From the NCBI RefSeq assembly GCF_020687765.1, contig NZ_JAJEWJ010000001.1, positions 744,001 to 808,000 on the forward strand: a DNA stretch of 64,000 nucleotides. Reading direction: 5' to 3'. The notes beneath the pieces were generated by a model, which was given only the letters and a program-made list of their open reading frames with translations, was not told the origin of the DNA and searched no databases. Shown here in pieces: positions 35,354 to 45,768 of this stretch; positions within the stretch are counted from its first letter, which is position 1; the number at the start of each line of letters is the position of its first letter. This DNA is from Sphingobacterium sp. FBM7-1 (GTDB taxonomy: Bacteria; Bacteroidota; Bacteroidia; Sphingobacteriales; Sphingobacteriaceae). The translations under genes and the position numbers were made by a program.

Positions 35354-36574
35354 ATGCCAGAAATATCAAAAAGGGGCATAGATATGCCCGCTTCCCCTAT
35401 TAGAAAGCTTACGCCGTATGCAGAACAGGCTAAAAAAGAAGGGAAGAAAGTATACCATCTGAATATTGGACAACCCGACATAGAAACGCCGGAAGTTATG
35501 CTAAATGCCCTAAAAGACATCAACTTCTCTATATGGGCATACACAGCTTCTGAAGGCATCGCCTCCTACCGAGAAAAACTAGCATCATATTATAATAAGG
35601 TGGGCTACAATATCGCTCCGAGCGACATTCTAGTAACCCATGGCGGGTCCGAAGCACTTACCATTGCTATGCAAAGCTGCCTTAGTCCGGGAGATGAAAT
35701 CATTATCCCCGAACCGTTTTATGCGAACTACAATGGATTTGCTTGCGTAGCGGACGCCGTTGTCAAACCTATCCTATCCTATATCGACACGGGGTTTGCG
35801 TTGCCGCCGATCGCTGAATTCGAAAAAGTAATTACGGATAAAACACGGGCGATAGCCATCTGTAATCCCAATAACCCCACAGGTTACCTTTATTCGCGGG
35901 AAGAAATGGAATCCCTGCGTGACTTGTGTTTAAAGTACGATCTCTATCTTTTTGCAGACGAGGCTTATCGCGAGTTTTGTTATGATGGCAATACATTTGT
36001 TTCTCCCATGCACCTTGAGGGGCTGGACGAACACGTTGTTATTATCGACACCGTCTCCAAACGCTACTCGGCGTGTGGTGCGCGCATCGGCTGTTTAATC
36101 ACCAAAAATAAGGACTTGTATCAAACTGCACTGAAGTTTGCACAAACCCGCTTAAGCCCTTCGCTAGAAGGACAGATTGCAGCAGAGGCAGCCATAGATA
36201 CACCAGATAGTTATTTCGAATCGGTATCCAAAGAATATACGGCACGGCGCGACACACTTGTAGAAGGATTAAACCAAATTCCAGGCGTATCATGCCCGGT
36301 TCCTGGGGGTGCGTTTTACGTCGTCGCGAAACTTCCCATAGACAATGCCGACAAGTTCTGTCAATGGATCTTAGAAGAATTTTCTCATAATAACGAAACG
36401 GTCATGATGGCTCCTGCTACCGGCTTTTACAGCACGCCTAACGCCGGAATCGATCAGGTACGCATCGCCTATGTTCTCAAACAAGAAGATCTACGTAATG
36501 CGTTGACCTGCCTAGCAAAAGCTTTGGAGGAATATCCAGGTCGCGTCACAATAGACACTGCTTTCCCTGCTTAA
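35354..36574 (+). CDS. Class I/II PLP-dependent aminotransferase
   Basis: Fold-type I aminotransferase, most like aspartate/aromatic aminotransferases. Visible motifs: HLNIGQPDIETP near residue 35, VTHGGSEAL, ICNPNNPTGYLYSREEM (substrate-binding Asn-Pro), LFADEAYREF (Asp to PLP pyridine N), the PLP lysine in DTVSKRYSACGARIG, and the substrate Arg in QVRIAYVL. 406 aa is usual. In many Bacteroidota a related gene lies in the pheA operon; here it is a single gene 28 kb away, so a role in Phe/Tyr transamination is possible but not shown. Confidence 0.88.
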   Translation: MPEISKRGIDMPASPIRKLTPYAEQAKKEGKKVYHLNIGQPDIETPEVMLNALKDINFSIWAYTASEGIASYREKLASYYNKVGYNIAPSDILVTHGGSEALTIAMQSCLSPGDEIIIPEPFYANYNGFACVADAVVKPILSYIDTGFALPPIAEFEKVITDKTRAIAICNPNNPTGYLYSREEMESLRDLCLKYDLYLFADEAYREFCYDGNTFVSPMHLEGLDEHVVIIDTVSKRYSACGARIGCLITKNKDLYQTALKFAQTRLSPSLEGQIAAEAAIDTPDSYFESVSKEYTARRDTLVEGLNQIPGVSCPVPGGAFYVVAKLPIDNADKFCQWILEEFSHNNETVMMAPATGFYSTPNAGIDQVRIAYVLKQEDLRNALTCLAKALEEYPGRVTIDTAFPA

Positions 36575-36616
36575 ATTCATTTCCGTAGCCGTCCCAGTTG
36601 GGACATACACAAATAG

Positions 36617-38284
<1,668 letters not shown>

Positions 38285-38305
38285 GGAAAAAATCCTACAC
38301 ATAAG

Positions 38306-38339
38306 ATAAGGGGAAATACACGTTTCCCCTTATTTTTTT
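38306..38339 (+). terminator. ABC-F gene terminator
   Basis: Perfect 11-bp stem ATAAGGGGAAA/TTTCCCCTTAT (38306-38316 with 38323-38333), 6-base loop, then six T. Confidence 0.9.
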
Positions 38340-38371
38340 GTTACTTTGGTTTCTAAACTTATAAAAGGACC

Positions 38372-39268
38372 ATGAAACTAAACACTTTATCCTCGCTCAC
38401 GTTGTTAGCGGGACTTGCTTTTACCTCTTGTTCGGCCGGAACAACCTCCACCACCACACAAACTGAAAACAGTCTACAGGACACCATTGGACATCCCGAA
38501 GAACTTTTAAACTGGAAATTAGGTTCCCAAGCATATACGTTTCGCTTGTTTACTTTTGCCGAAGCATTAGATAAAATTGATAGCGCGGATCTCCGATTTG
38601 TAGAGGCTTTCCCCGGTCAGGTAGTAGGCGCAGGAAACGAGGAGCAGTTTACCTATACACTTTCAAAAGAAGGTAGAGATTTAGTTCGAAATCTTTTGAC
38701 GGAACGCGGTATCACCTTACATGCTTTTGGTGTGGTGAATGGAAAAGATGCAGAAGAATGGGAGCAGATTTTTGCATTTGCCCAAGATATGGGGGTGAAA
38801 ATCATCAATTGTGAACCTAAAGCAGAACATTTGGATATCGTTTCCGCACTTTGTGAAAAATATGACATCCGGGCAGCCATCCATAATCATCCGGAGCCGA
38901 GCCGGTACTGGAAGCCGGAAGTCGTTTTAGAAGCGTTAGAAGGAAGAAGTCCTAAAATGGGGGCCGCTGTCGACGTAGGCCACTGGATGCGTTCGGGATT
39001 AGACCCGGTAGCATGCTTAAAAGAATTAGAAGGAAAAATCATTCACGCACACTTTAAAGACCTGAACGCTTTTGGCGATAAAAAAGCGCATGATGTACAT
39101 TGGGGCACCGGTAAGCTTCCGATCAATGAAGTAATTGCCGAATTAAAAAGACAAAACTTTGATGGAATGCTTTCCGCAGAATACGAATACAATTGGGAAA
39201 ACAATCAACCGGACGTAGCACAAAGCGTCAAAAATTTGCGGCAATTATTATCTAAGTCCGCCAATTAG
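38372..39268 (+). CDS. Lipoprotein sugar phosphate isomerase/epimerase-like (xylose isomerase-type TIM barrel)
   Basis: Secreted lipoprotein of the AP endonuclease 2 / xylose isomerase-like TIM-barrel family. A lipoprotein signal (MKLNTLSSLTLLAGLAFTSC, Cys20) is followed by a Thr-rich linker, then the barrel: GSQAYTFRLFTFAEALDKID, EAFPGQ, IHNHPEPSRYW, VDVGHWMRSGLDPVACL, IIHAHFKDLN and LSAEYEYNWE. His, Asp and Glu at these places are the metal ligands of the family. Such extracytoplasmic members are frequent in Bacteroidota that use plant or host sugars; the substrate is unknown. A purine-rich AAAGGA lies a few bases before the ATG. Confidence 0.85.
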   Translation: MKLNTLSSLTLLAGLAFTSCSAGTTSTTTQTENSLQDTIGHPEELLNWKLGSQAYTFRLFTFAEALDKIDSADLRFVEAFPGQVVGAGNEEQFTYTLSKEGRDLVRNLLTERGITLHAFGVVNGKDAEEWEQIFAFAQDMGVKIINCEPKAEHLDIVSALCEKYDIRAAIHNHPEPSRYWKPEVVLEALEGRSPKMGAAVDVGHWMRSGLDPVACLKELEGKIIHAHFKDLNAFGDKKAHDVHWGTGKLPINEVIAELKRQNFDGMLSAEYEYNWENNQPDVAQSVKNLRQLLSKSAN

Positions 39269-39317
39269 GATGGCTCAGGCAGGTAGTCGTCCGCATCCTT
39301 CATAGCGACGGCTCACG

Positions 39318-40817
39318 CTAGTGGATCCAGTTTTTATAAAATTCTACTTGCGGTGGTTGACTTAAATCGATAAGATAGCCGTTGACCACCGCGTATTTTA
39401 GTGAAACACCATCCCCTAAAAAGAAATTGCTCGTTCCCGTCAACACAATGGCCGGTGTAGGTACAAATTCATTATGTGCAGAAACTACTAGCGGAAGTTG
39501 ATGCAAACGATCCTGTCCTCTGGACCCTACTTGTATAGCAATATACCCCTCTTTCAGCAATGCCCAAGCCTTGTTCATACTTACCGCCTCCACCGTGGGA
39601 AAGACTTGCGGATATACCTTACCCTGCACAAATCTTAAACCATTGGCATCCAGCTCATCGTAACCGTAAGTTCCTTCAAGATCACCAATATCTTCTACCC
39701 AGCCGCGTACGCAATAATCCCTTTCCACCGTCAGTTCAGCACGACGAAGTGCGATATCCGTCTTGAGAGGCACACTATCGGTACCTAGATCCAAATGCCG
39801 TATCACCACATCATGCAATTGCGAAGCGTTAAAAGGAATCTTATCGTAAGCTTTATAGTCATATTTCTTGTAGGACCCTTGTGCGATTTCTAAGAGTGCA
39901 TTTAAGATAATAGCAAAATTAAAGCGTCGGATTTCCTGCTTCTCTGGATCGCCTTTTAAGCCCCCCGATTCAATTAACACCGTGCTTGCACCCCAGGCCT
40001 GAAAATTATCACCGAAGCCTCTAGGCGAATAGGTATCATCATACTTGGCTACCGCGTCAGGCACATACTGTTGTAAAAGATCGTTCATCCCCACGATCAG
40101 CTGCATCGCTCCCTTACGCACATCATTCACTTCCCGCTCCACATTATAAGCCGGAGCCAGCATCGCTACCGTCACCGGATTTTTTGTACCGGGAACATTG
40201 TAGTAAATGCTTTGGTCGTGTAGGTTAAAAGCATAATTCGGCTTAATTTCCTTTCCCATTTGACGCAGCAAAGCGGCTTCCATCGTATGATTGGCCCGAG
40301 CATCCCGATTCAAATCGATATACTGTGCATTGCGCCGAATAAAACGCTCCGCCCCATCCGGATTGAGCATCGGAATAAAGTGTATGGTTAAATTATTCTC
40401 CAAACAAGCACGGATAGTGTCAAACCCATCCCCTTTACCTTCGAGAAAATTAAAAATATCAAACAAAGCCATCGTTGCCGTAGGCTCATCACCATGCATC
40501 TGCGACCAGAGCATAACTTTTTTCTCCCCCTTACCAAATCTTAACTTGTAGATGGCGCGATTTTCAGATGACTTTCCAAGCTCGTTAACCTCCAAGACGC
40601 CACTCTCGGCATGCATGCGCACCAAGTCTACCACATCTTGATGCTTAAAACGTCTATTAATTAGCGCATCTTCTCGGTACTTGTTATGTAAGTTATTATA
40701 AGCGGTTGTATCCAAGGTGATAGCCTCAGCATAAGCATCAGATTCGCCGATAATCGTATGTTGATTGCAAGATTGCAGACTTGCCCATACACCTAATAGC
40801 AATACGGTCCTTATCAT
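39318..40817 (-). CDS. M14-family zinc carboxypeptidase, lipoprotein
   Basis: Exported metallopeptidase of the M14 (carboxypeptidase A) family. The short lipoprotein signal MIRTVLLLGVWASLQSC (Cys17) is followed by the catalytic domain to about residue 320: zinc ligands in SQMHGDEPT (HxxE), substrate-binding IPMLNPDGAERF and YIDLNRDAR, a third ligand His in NLHDQS, and a general-base Glu in TVLIESGG. The remaining ~180 residues are a C-terminal beta-rich extension without a recognised domain. It lies 57 bases downstream of pyrC on the same strand and may share its transcript. Whether it acts on peptidoglycan peptides or proteins is open. Confidence 0.85.
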   Translation of the reverse strand: MIRTVLLLGVWASLQSCNQHTIIGESDAYAEAITLDTTAYNNLHNKYREDALINRRFKHQDVVDLVRMHAESGVLEVNELGKSSENRAIYKLRFGKGEKKVMLWSQMHGDEPTATMALFDIFNFLEGKGDGFDTIRACLENNLTIHFIPMLNPDGAERFIRRNAQYIDLNRDARANHTMEAALLRQMGKEIKPNYAFNLHDQSIYYNVPGTKNPVTVAMLAPAYNVEREVNDVRKGAMQLIVGMNDLLQQYVPDAVAKYDDTYSPRGFGDNFQAWGASTVLIESGGLKGDPEKQEIRRFNFAIILNALLEIAQGSYKKYDYKAYDKIPFNASQLHDVVIRHLDLGTDSVPLKTDIALRRAELTVERDYCVRGWVEDIGDLEGTYGYDELDANGLRFVQGKVYPQVFPTVEAVSMNKAWALLKEGYIAIQVGSRGQDRLHQLPLVVSAHNEFVPTPAIVLTGTSNFFLGDGVSLKYAVVNGYLIDLSQPPQVEFYKNWIH

Positions 40818-40874
40818 CTCGTAACTCCTTTCTGTACCTAATATTCGTCCCTTGCACCCGGCTAACGGTGTTGT

Positions 40875-42212
40875 TTAGCGATTAAACAACAAGCGGTGCC
40901 CGGTATCTACTTCAATAATCTTGCCATCTGAATAAGCGACGTTTCCAGACACCAAAGTATGGATGATAGTAGACGAAAAAGTATGACCTTCGAACGGCGA
41001 CCAGCCACACTTAGATAGAATATTGTCTTTCGAAACCGTATACGGGCGATCCAAATCAACCAACACCAAGTCAGCCCAATATCCCTCCCGAATGAATCCC
41101 CTACCCTCTATCTGAAACAGGTCTGCTGTATTGTGTGCTGTTTTCTGCACCAACTGTTCCAACGTCATTTTTCCTTGTTTCACAAAATCTAACAGTGCCT
41201 GTAGCGCATGTTGCACCAACGGACCACCTGAAGGAGCCTGCGCATAAGGTTTCAATTTTTCTTCGAGCGTATGCGGTGCGTGATCCGTTGCTATCACATC
41301 GATATGCCCGTCTAACACCCCTTGAAAAACACCTTCCCGATCTTCAGCCGTTTTCACTGCCGGATTCCATTTAATGAAGTTTCCCTTACTTTCATAATCT
41401 ACATCCGAAAACCACAAATGGTGCACACAGGCCTCGGCTGTAATCTTCTTCTCCCGTAGCGGTATCGAATTATCAAAAAGACTAACTTCCTTCGCCGTCG
41501 AAACGTGTAAGATATGCAAACGGGCATTATGTTTTTTTGCTAGCGCAACCGCCTTCGACGACGATAAATAACAAGCCTCCGCTGTCCGTATAAGCGGATG
41601 CATTGCAGGCTGAAGCCCCTCTTCGCCGTATTTGTCCTTAAAAATCTGTAAATTTTGTTGCACCGTCGCCTCATCTTCACAATGTACCGCAATCAGTGTC
41701 GGTGCCTCCGCGAAAATTTTCTCCAGCGTTGTCTCATTGTCCACCAACATATTACCTGTAGAGGAACCCATAAAAATCTTGATCCCACATACGTCACGCG
41801 GATTCGTCTTCAATACTTCCTGCAGATTATCATTGGCCGCCCCCATAAAGAACGAATAGTTTGCCAGTGATTTCTCCGCCGCAATATCATATTTATCCTG
41901 CAATAACCGCTGCGTCAAAGTATTCGGAACGGTATTCGGCATTTCCATAAAAGAAGTCGTTCCTCCGGCCACTGCCGCACGGCTTTCATGCCAAATATCC
42001 GCTTTGTACGTTAAACCCGGTTCGCGGAAATGCACCTGATCATCGATTAGCCCCGGTAATAGATACAATCCCTTTGCATCGATCGTTTGATCCGCCGGAT
42101 GATTAATTTCCTCGGCGATCATCTCTATACGCCCATTACTAATGTATACATCGCTCAAAAACGTCTTACCTTCGTTGACAATTTGTGCAGATTTAATAAG
42201 AATTGATGACAT
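40875..42212 (-). CDS. pyrC: Dihydroorotase (amidohydrolase family)
   Basis: Cyclises carbamoyl aspartate in pyrimidine synthesis. The 445-residue chain has the amidohydrolase layout: GLIDDQVHFREPG near residue 57, substrate-binding MPNT, HCEDEATV, LHILHVSTAKE and the C-terminal ATDHAPHTLEEK. The first metal motif reads Q-V-H where most type I enzymes have H-x-H; I believe this Gln occurs in other Bacteroidota enzymes, but it leaves the metal site in question. 28 bases after nuoD on the same strand. A hydantoinase-like function is a less likely alternative. Confidence 0.87.
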   Translation of the reverse strand: MSSILIKSAQIVNEGKTFLSDVYISNGRIEMIAEEINHPADQTIDAKGLYLLPGLIDDQVHFREPGLTYKADIWHESRAAVAGGTTSFMEMPNTVPNTLTQRLLQDKYDIAAEKSLANYSFFMGAANDNLQEVLKTNPRDVCGIKIFMGSSTGNMLVDNETTLEKIFAEAPTLIAVHCEDEATVQQNLQIFKDKYGEEGLQPAMHPLIRTAEACYLSSSKAVALAKKHNARLHILHVSTAKEVSLFDNSIPLREKKITAEACVHHLWFSDVDYESKGNFIKWNPAVKTAEDREGVFQGVLDGHIDVIATDHAPHTLEEKLKPYAQAPSGGPLVQHALQALLDFVKQGKMTLEQLVQKTAHNTADLFQIEGRGFIREGYWADLVLVDLDRPYTVSKDNILSKCGWSPFEGHTFSSTIIHTLVSGNVAYSDGKIIEVDTGHRLLFNR

Positions 42213-42240
42213 TTTTTCTTAATAAGAATGTTTTATTGAA

Positions 42241-43431
42241 TTACCTATCGACTTCTCCCAGTACAATATCGATAGAACCTAAAATCGCAATTAAATCAGC
42301 TATCAGCTGTCCTTTTCCTAACTCAGGCAATACCGAAAGATTGTTAAAGCTTGGTCCGCGCGCTTTAACACGCCGCGGCACGTCCGTTTTCTCCTGCGTA
42401 ATAAAATGAAAGCCCAGCTCCCCTTTAGGATTCTCCGCCCGGACATAATATTCCTGCGCTTTCAGGTTAACCTTTTTCGGAACTAAGCCACGAGGATCGA
42501 AATCAGGCGTGCGTTTAAAATCTAGCTGAAGCCGCTGCAGACATTGTTCGATAATCTTCACCGATTCTTTCACCTCATCCACCCGCACCTTATATCGGTC
42601 CCAACAATCGCCCAGCGTCCCCATTTCGCCTTTCCCTACGGGGATCTCGAAATCCAATTCCGGATAAACGCTATAACCATCCACCCGCCGCAAATCCCAT
42701 TTGATTCCCGAAGCACGCAGCATCGGGCCACTACAACCATAGTTTATAGCCACATCAGCAGGCAAAGCACCTATATTAGCCGTCCGCGAAATAAATATCT
42801 GGTTATTAGAAAGCAGATCATCCAACTCCACCAGTTTCGGTTTAAAGTATTCGACAAATTCCTGACAACGTGCCTCAAACCCGACGGGCAAATCGTAAAA
42901 CAAACCTCCTACCCATATATAATTATAGAGCATACGCGATCCCGAAGCCCATTCCAGCATATTCATGATATGCTCCCGATCCCGAAAACACCACATAAAA
43001 GGCGTAAACGCACCGATGTCAATCCCATATGTACCGATCGCAATCAAATGGGAAGCAATACGGTTAAGTTCACAGACCAGTACTCGAATGTATTCCACGC
43101 GCTTAGGCAATTTATCCGCGATCTTCAGCATTCGCTCCACCCCCATTACAAAAGCATGGCTATTGTTCATGGACGAGAGGTAATCTAACCTATCCGTAAA
43201 CGGAATTGTTTTCCCGTAATTCATAGACTCCGCATGTTTATCAAAACAGCGATGCAAGTAACCCAAATGCGGGATGATATCTTTCACCACCTCACCGTCC
43301 GTAATGAGTTCCAGGCGCAGCACTCCATGTGTAGAAGGGTGCTGCGGCCCCATATTAATCACCATTTCCTGGGAGGTTATCGAGGCAATCTTCTTCTTAT
43401 AATTTTCGAGTCCTTCGGTATAACGCGTCAT
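42241..43431 (-). CDS. nuoD: NADH-quinone oxidoreductase subunit D
   Basis: 49-kDa subunit of respiratory complex I, at the quinone-binding site in the peripheral arm. The 396-residue product contains [16 protein letters not shown] (beta-hairpin with the quinone-site His), the [27 protein letters not shown] segment, [26 protein letters not shown] and the C-terminal [17 protein letters not shown]. It lies six bases after nuoC. Only C and D are here: the flanking genes are pdxH and pyrC, not nuoB or nuoE. Confidence 0.95.
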   Translation of the reverse strand: MTRYTEGLENYKKKIASITSQEMVINMGPQHPSTHGVLRLELITDGEVVKDIIPHLGYLHRCFDKHAESMNYGKTIPFTDRLDYLSSMNNSHAFVMGVERMLKIADKLPKRVEYIRVLVCELNRIASHLIAIGTYGIDIGAFTPFMWCFRDREHIMNMLEWASGSRMLYNYIWVGGLFYDLPVGFEARCQEFVEYFKPKLVELDDLLSNNQIFISRTANIGALPADVAINYGCSGPMLRASGIKWDLRRVDGYSVYPELDFEIPVGKGEMGTLGDCWDRYKVRVDEVKESVKIIEQCLQRLQLDFKRTPDFDPRGLVPKKVNLKAQEYYVRAENPKGELGFHFITQEKTDVPRRVKARGPSFNNLSVLPELGKGQLIADLIAILGSIDIVLGEVDR

Positions 43432-43437
43432 TTTTCT

Positions 43438-43929
43438 CTATTTAATAGCTATTCCGTGATAGGTTTCCGCATCCTCATAATCCTTACGCAATGGATACCC
43501 TTGCCAATCATCCGGCAATAAGATCCGTCTTAAATCCGGATGACCGGTAAAAAACACCCCCATCAGGTCGAATGCTTCGCGCTCATGCCATTCAGCTGTC
43601 CGCCATACGGAAGCCACAGAGGGCACCTCCGGCAAATTATCCGACCGGCGATCGTTCTCCACCTCCACCTTGAGTGTAAGTTGGGTTTGGTAAGGAATAG
43701 AAGCCAAGTGATACACCACAGCAAACCGCGCATCAGGGTGGTAATCTACCGCTGAAATATTAGAAAGGAAATCGAAATAATACCCCGCTGTATCACGTAG
43801 CAAAAACGCTATCTCTACCAGGCTCTCCGCCTGAAGTACGAGAATCGGTTGCAGGTGTTCCTCCTCTACGCGAACAATAGCTTGCTCACCAATATTTGCA
43901 ATTATTAAATCTTTTACTTTTGTTATCAT
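43438..43929 (-). CDS. nuoC: NADH-quinone oxidoreductase subunit C
   Basis: 30-kDa subunit of complex I. The 163-residue protein carries the signature RTAEWHEREAFDLMGVFFTGHPDLRRILLPDDW (read in parts), ending in GYPLRKDYED. The ATG at 43929 lies three bases after the pdxH stop, and nuoD follows six bases downstream. Separate, not fused to nuoD as in enterobacteria. Confidence 0.94.
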   Translation of the reverse strand: MITKVKDLIIANIGEQAIVRVEEEHLQPILVLQAESLVEIAFLLRDTAGYYFDFLSNISAVDYHPDARFAVVYHLASIPYQTQLTLKVEVENDRRSDNLPEVPSVASVWRTAEWHEREAFDLMGVFFTGHPDLRRILLPDDWQGYPLRKDYEDAETYHGIAIK

Positions 43930-43932
43930 GTA

Positions 43933-44586
43933 CTACGGTGCTAATCGTTGTATAATCCATTCTTCTTTCTGAAAGACATATTCAATACGGTCGTGTAGAC
44001 GACTGCTTCTTCCTTGCCAAAACTCCATGCGTACCGGACGGACCAAATATCCTCCCCAGAACACTGGTCGTTCTATAGTTCCGTCCTCTCCATATGCAGC
44101 AAGCAACTCCTCCACCCGTGTCTCCAATATTTTTCGGTCCGCTATCACCTTACTCTGCGGCGACGCTATCGCCCCGATACGGCTACCTCTAGGTCGAGAC
44201 GCAAAATATTCGTCCGAATCCGCCTGCGTCAGCTTCTCAACATAGCCCACGATACGTACCTGCCGCTGTAGTTCCGGCCAAAAAAACAAAAGACTGACCT
44301 TATTGTGTGCAGCGATGTCCTCGCCCTTTTTACTGTGATAGTTCGTGAAAAAACTAAAACCTTCTGGCTTGATATCTTTCAACAGAACCACCCTACTAGA
44401 AGGAAAACTATCTTCGCCCACCGTGGACAGCACCATCGCATTGGGTTCGACAACTTCCGCATGACGCGCGTCAGCAAACCAACGTTGAAACTGCTCGATG
44501 GGATTGGATAGTACATCTTTCTCATCCAATTTATACTTACAATAATCTTCCCGTATAGCGGCAATATCTTTATGGATAATGGACAT
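43933..44586 (-). CDS. pdxH: Pyridoxamine 5'-phosphate oxidase
   Basis: FMN enzyme that makes pyridoxal 5'-phosphate. The 217-residue protein shows the N-terminal REDYCKYKLDEKD, FMN-binding SSRVVLLKDIKPEGFSFFTNY, and the substrate-binding ASRPRGSRIGAIASPQS and C-terminal QGRSSRLHDRIEY. I use the ATG at 44586 (MSIIHKDIAAIREDY); the frame is open for 12 more codons upstream, but these do not resemble the family. It appears to lead the minus-strand set pdxH-nuoC-nuoD-pyrC. Confidence 0.94.
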   Translation of the reverse strand: MSIIHKDIAAIREDYCKYKLDEKDVLSNPIEQFQRWFADARHAEVVEPNAMVLSTVGEDSFPSSRVVLLKDIKPEGFSFFTNYHSKKGEDIAAHNKVSLLFFWPELQRQVRIVGYVEKLTQADSDEYFASRPRGSRIGAIASPQSKVIADRKILETRVEELLAAYGEDGTIERPVFWGGYLVRPVRMEFWQGRSSRLHDRIEYVFQKEEWIIQRLAP

Positions 44587-44658
44587 GGAATAGTATGTTG
44601 ATGCGAACACAAACTTAATCAAAAGCGGTGGGATTCACACTTTTTTAACCGCAAAAAA

Positions 44659-44997
44659 AATAATATCGAGGACATTCAGATTGAAGTTCAGTTTGAACAA
44701 GATACCGTTTGGCTTACACAAAAATAGATGGCAGAATTATTCGGTAGAAATAGGGTTACAATTACACAGCATATTGGAAATATTTTTAAAGAGGGTGAAT
44801 TAGATGAAATAGTGGTATGTAAGGATTTCTTACATACCACTCGACACGGTGCAATACAAGGGAAAACGCAAGACAAAGCAAATAGAATTGCTGTTGTTCT
44901 AAATATCAGTAAATCGAAGAACCGACCAAAGGAAGCTCATAAAAATAAACACTTATCGATAATGAAAGCAAATTTTCACCCCAATGCCACTTTATAG
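44659..44997 (+). pseudogene. RhuM family pseudogene fragment with internal stop
   Basis: Reading frame from about 44659 gives IEVQFEQDTVWLTQK, then a TAG at 44725-44727, then MAELFGRNRVTITQHIGNIF, EGELDEIVVCKDFLHTTRHG and AIQGKTQ. This is the N-terminal DNA-binding half of the RhuM (virulence) family, in which the position of the TAG is normally Gln (LTQxQMAELF), so a CAG-to-TAG change is likely. After AIQGKTQ the resemblance stops and the frame ends at 44997, while intact relatives are about 300-340 aa. Hence a truncated, inactive remnant. RhuM genes travel with genomic islands and restriction loci, so this marks an old insertion. The gap 44587-45092 otherwise holds nothing recognised. Confidence 0.75.
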
Positions 44998-45092
44998 GAT
45001 TACGCGAGTAAATTCCATATCTAGCGGCGTAAATTGTGTTTTATTATAAAATAGCGTATCTTGAAACAGGTTTTAGAAGAAATATCCAGGTT

Positions 45093-45659
45093 ATGTTCAA
45101 TACCCATACCCCTCAAAAAGGAAGTTTACTACTCTCGGAACCCTTTATGTTAGATAATAACTTCGAGCGGTCGGTTATTTTATTATGCGAGCATGATGCG
45201 CAGGAAGGCACAATGGGTGTCGTCGTCAATAACCGCTCCTCGTTGGTCTTATCCGATGTTATACCCGATGTCGAAAATGAGCAATTCCCCCTATATATCG
45301 GCGGACCAGTGGGCGTAGAAGCCCTATTTTTCTTACATAAGGTACCGGAGAAGATTGAAGGCGGAGTCGAGTTAGTTGACGGTATTTATTTTGGCGGCGA
45401 ATTTGAAAAGGCACGCTTTCTCATCAACGACAACCTTATTCAACCCACCGAAATTAAATTTATAATCGGTTACGCCGGTTGGACAGTCGGTCAATTAGAA
45501 GGCGAGATAGATCAAAATAGCTGGGCGGTACATAACAAATTTCCGAGCGATCTACTCTTGCTCCAAGACGGTGAAGACTTATGGAAGCAAGCCTTAATCA
45601 GCCTAGGCCCTAAGTACGCTCACGTCGCGAACTTCCCAAGAAGCCCCGATCTGAATTAG
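45093..45659 (+). CDS. yqgE: YqgE/AlgH family protein (UPF0301)
   Basis: Conserved protein of unknown biochemical role; the family includes AlgH. The signatures are KGSLLLSEPFMLDNNFERSVILL near the start, GTMGVVVNNRS, YIGGPV, and FIIGYAGWTVGQLEGEI. The ATG at 45093 (188 aa) fits the family; 19 further codons upstream are open but unrelated to it. Soluble, alone on its strand, 109 bases before mscS. Confidence 0.9.
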   Translation: MFNTHTPQKGSLLLSEPFMLDNNFERSVILLCEHDAQEGTMGVVVNNRSSLVLSDVIPDVENEQFPLYIGGPVGVEALFFLHKVPEKIEGGVELVDGIYFGGEFEKARFLINDNLIQPTEIKFIIGYAGWTVGQLEGEIDQNSWAVHNKFPSDLLLLQDGEDLWKQALISLGPKYAHVANFPRSPDLN

Positions 45660-45768
45660 CGCTTTGCTCCTTCTCGCGCTGGCATGTTTTTCATTTTTCA
45701 GCAAACGTTGTCGCCATAGCATCGTTCTATCTATGTAGAAACAAACAATTGCATAGAAAAAAACAAGC

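Noticed and set aside
42544-43188. 214-codon plus-strand frame across nuoD
   Set aside because: Shadow of a strongly conserved gene on the other strand, His/Ile/Pro-rich, no homology recognised.
44728-44997. Complete 89-residue DNA-binding protein
   Set aside because: It begins right after a nonsense codon in the middle of the RhuM motif and ends early; better explained as a pseudogene.
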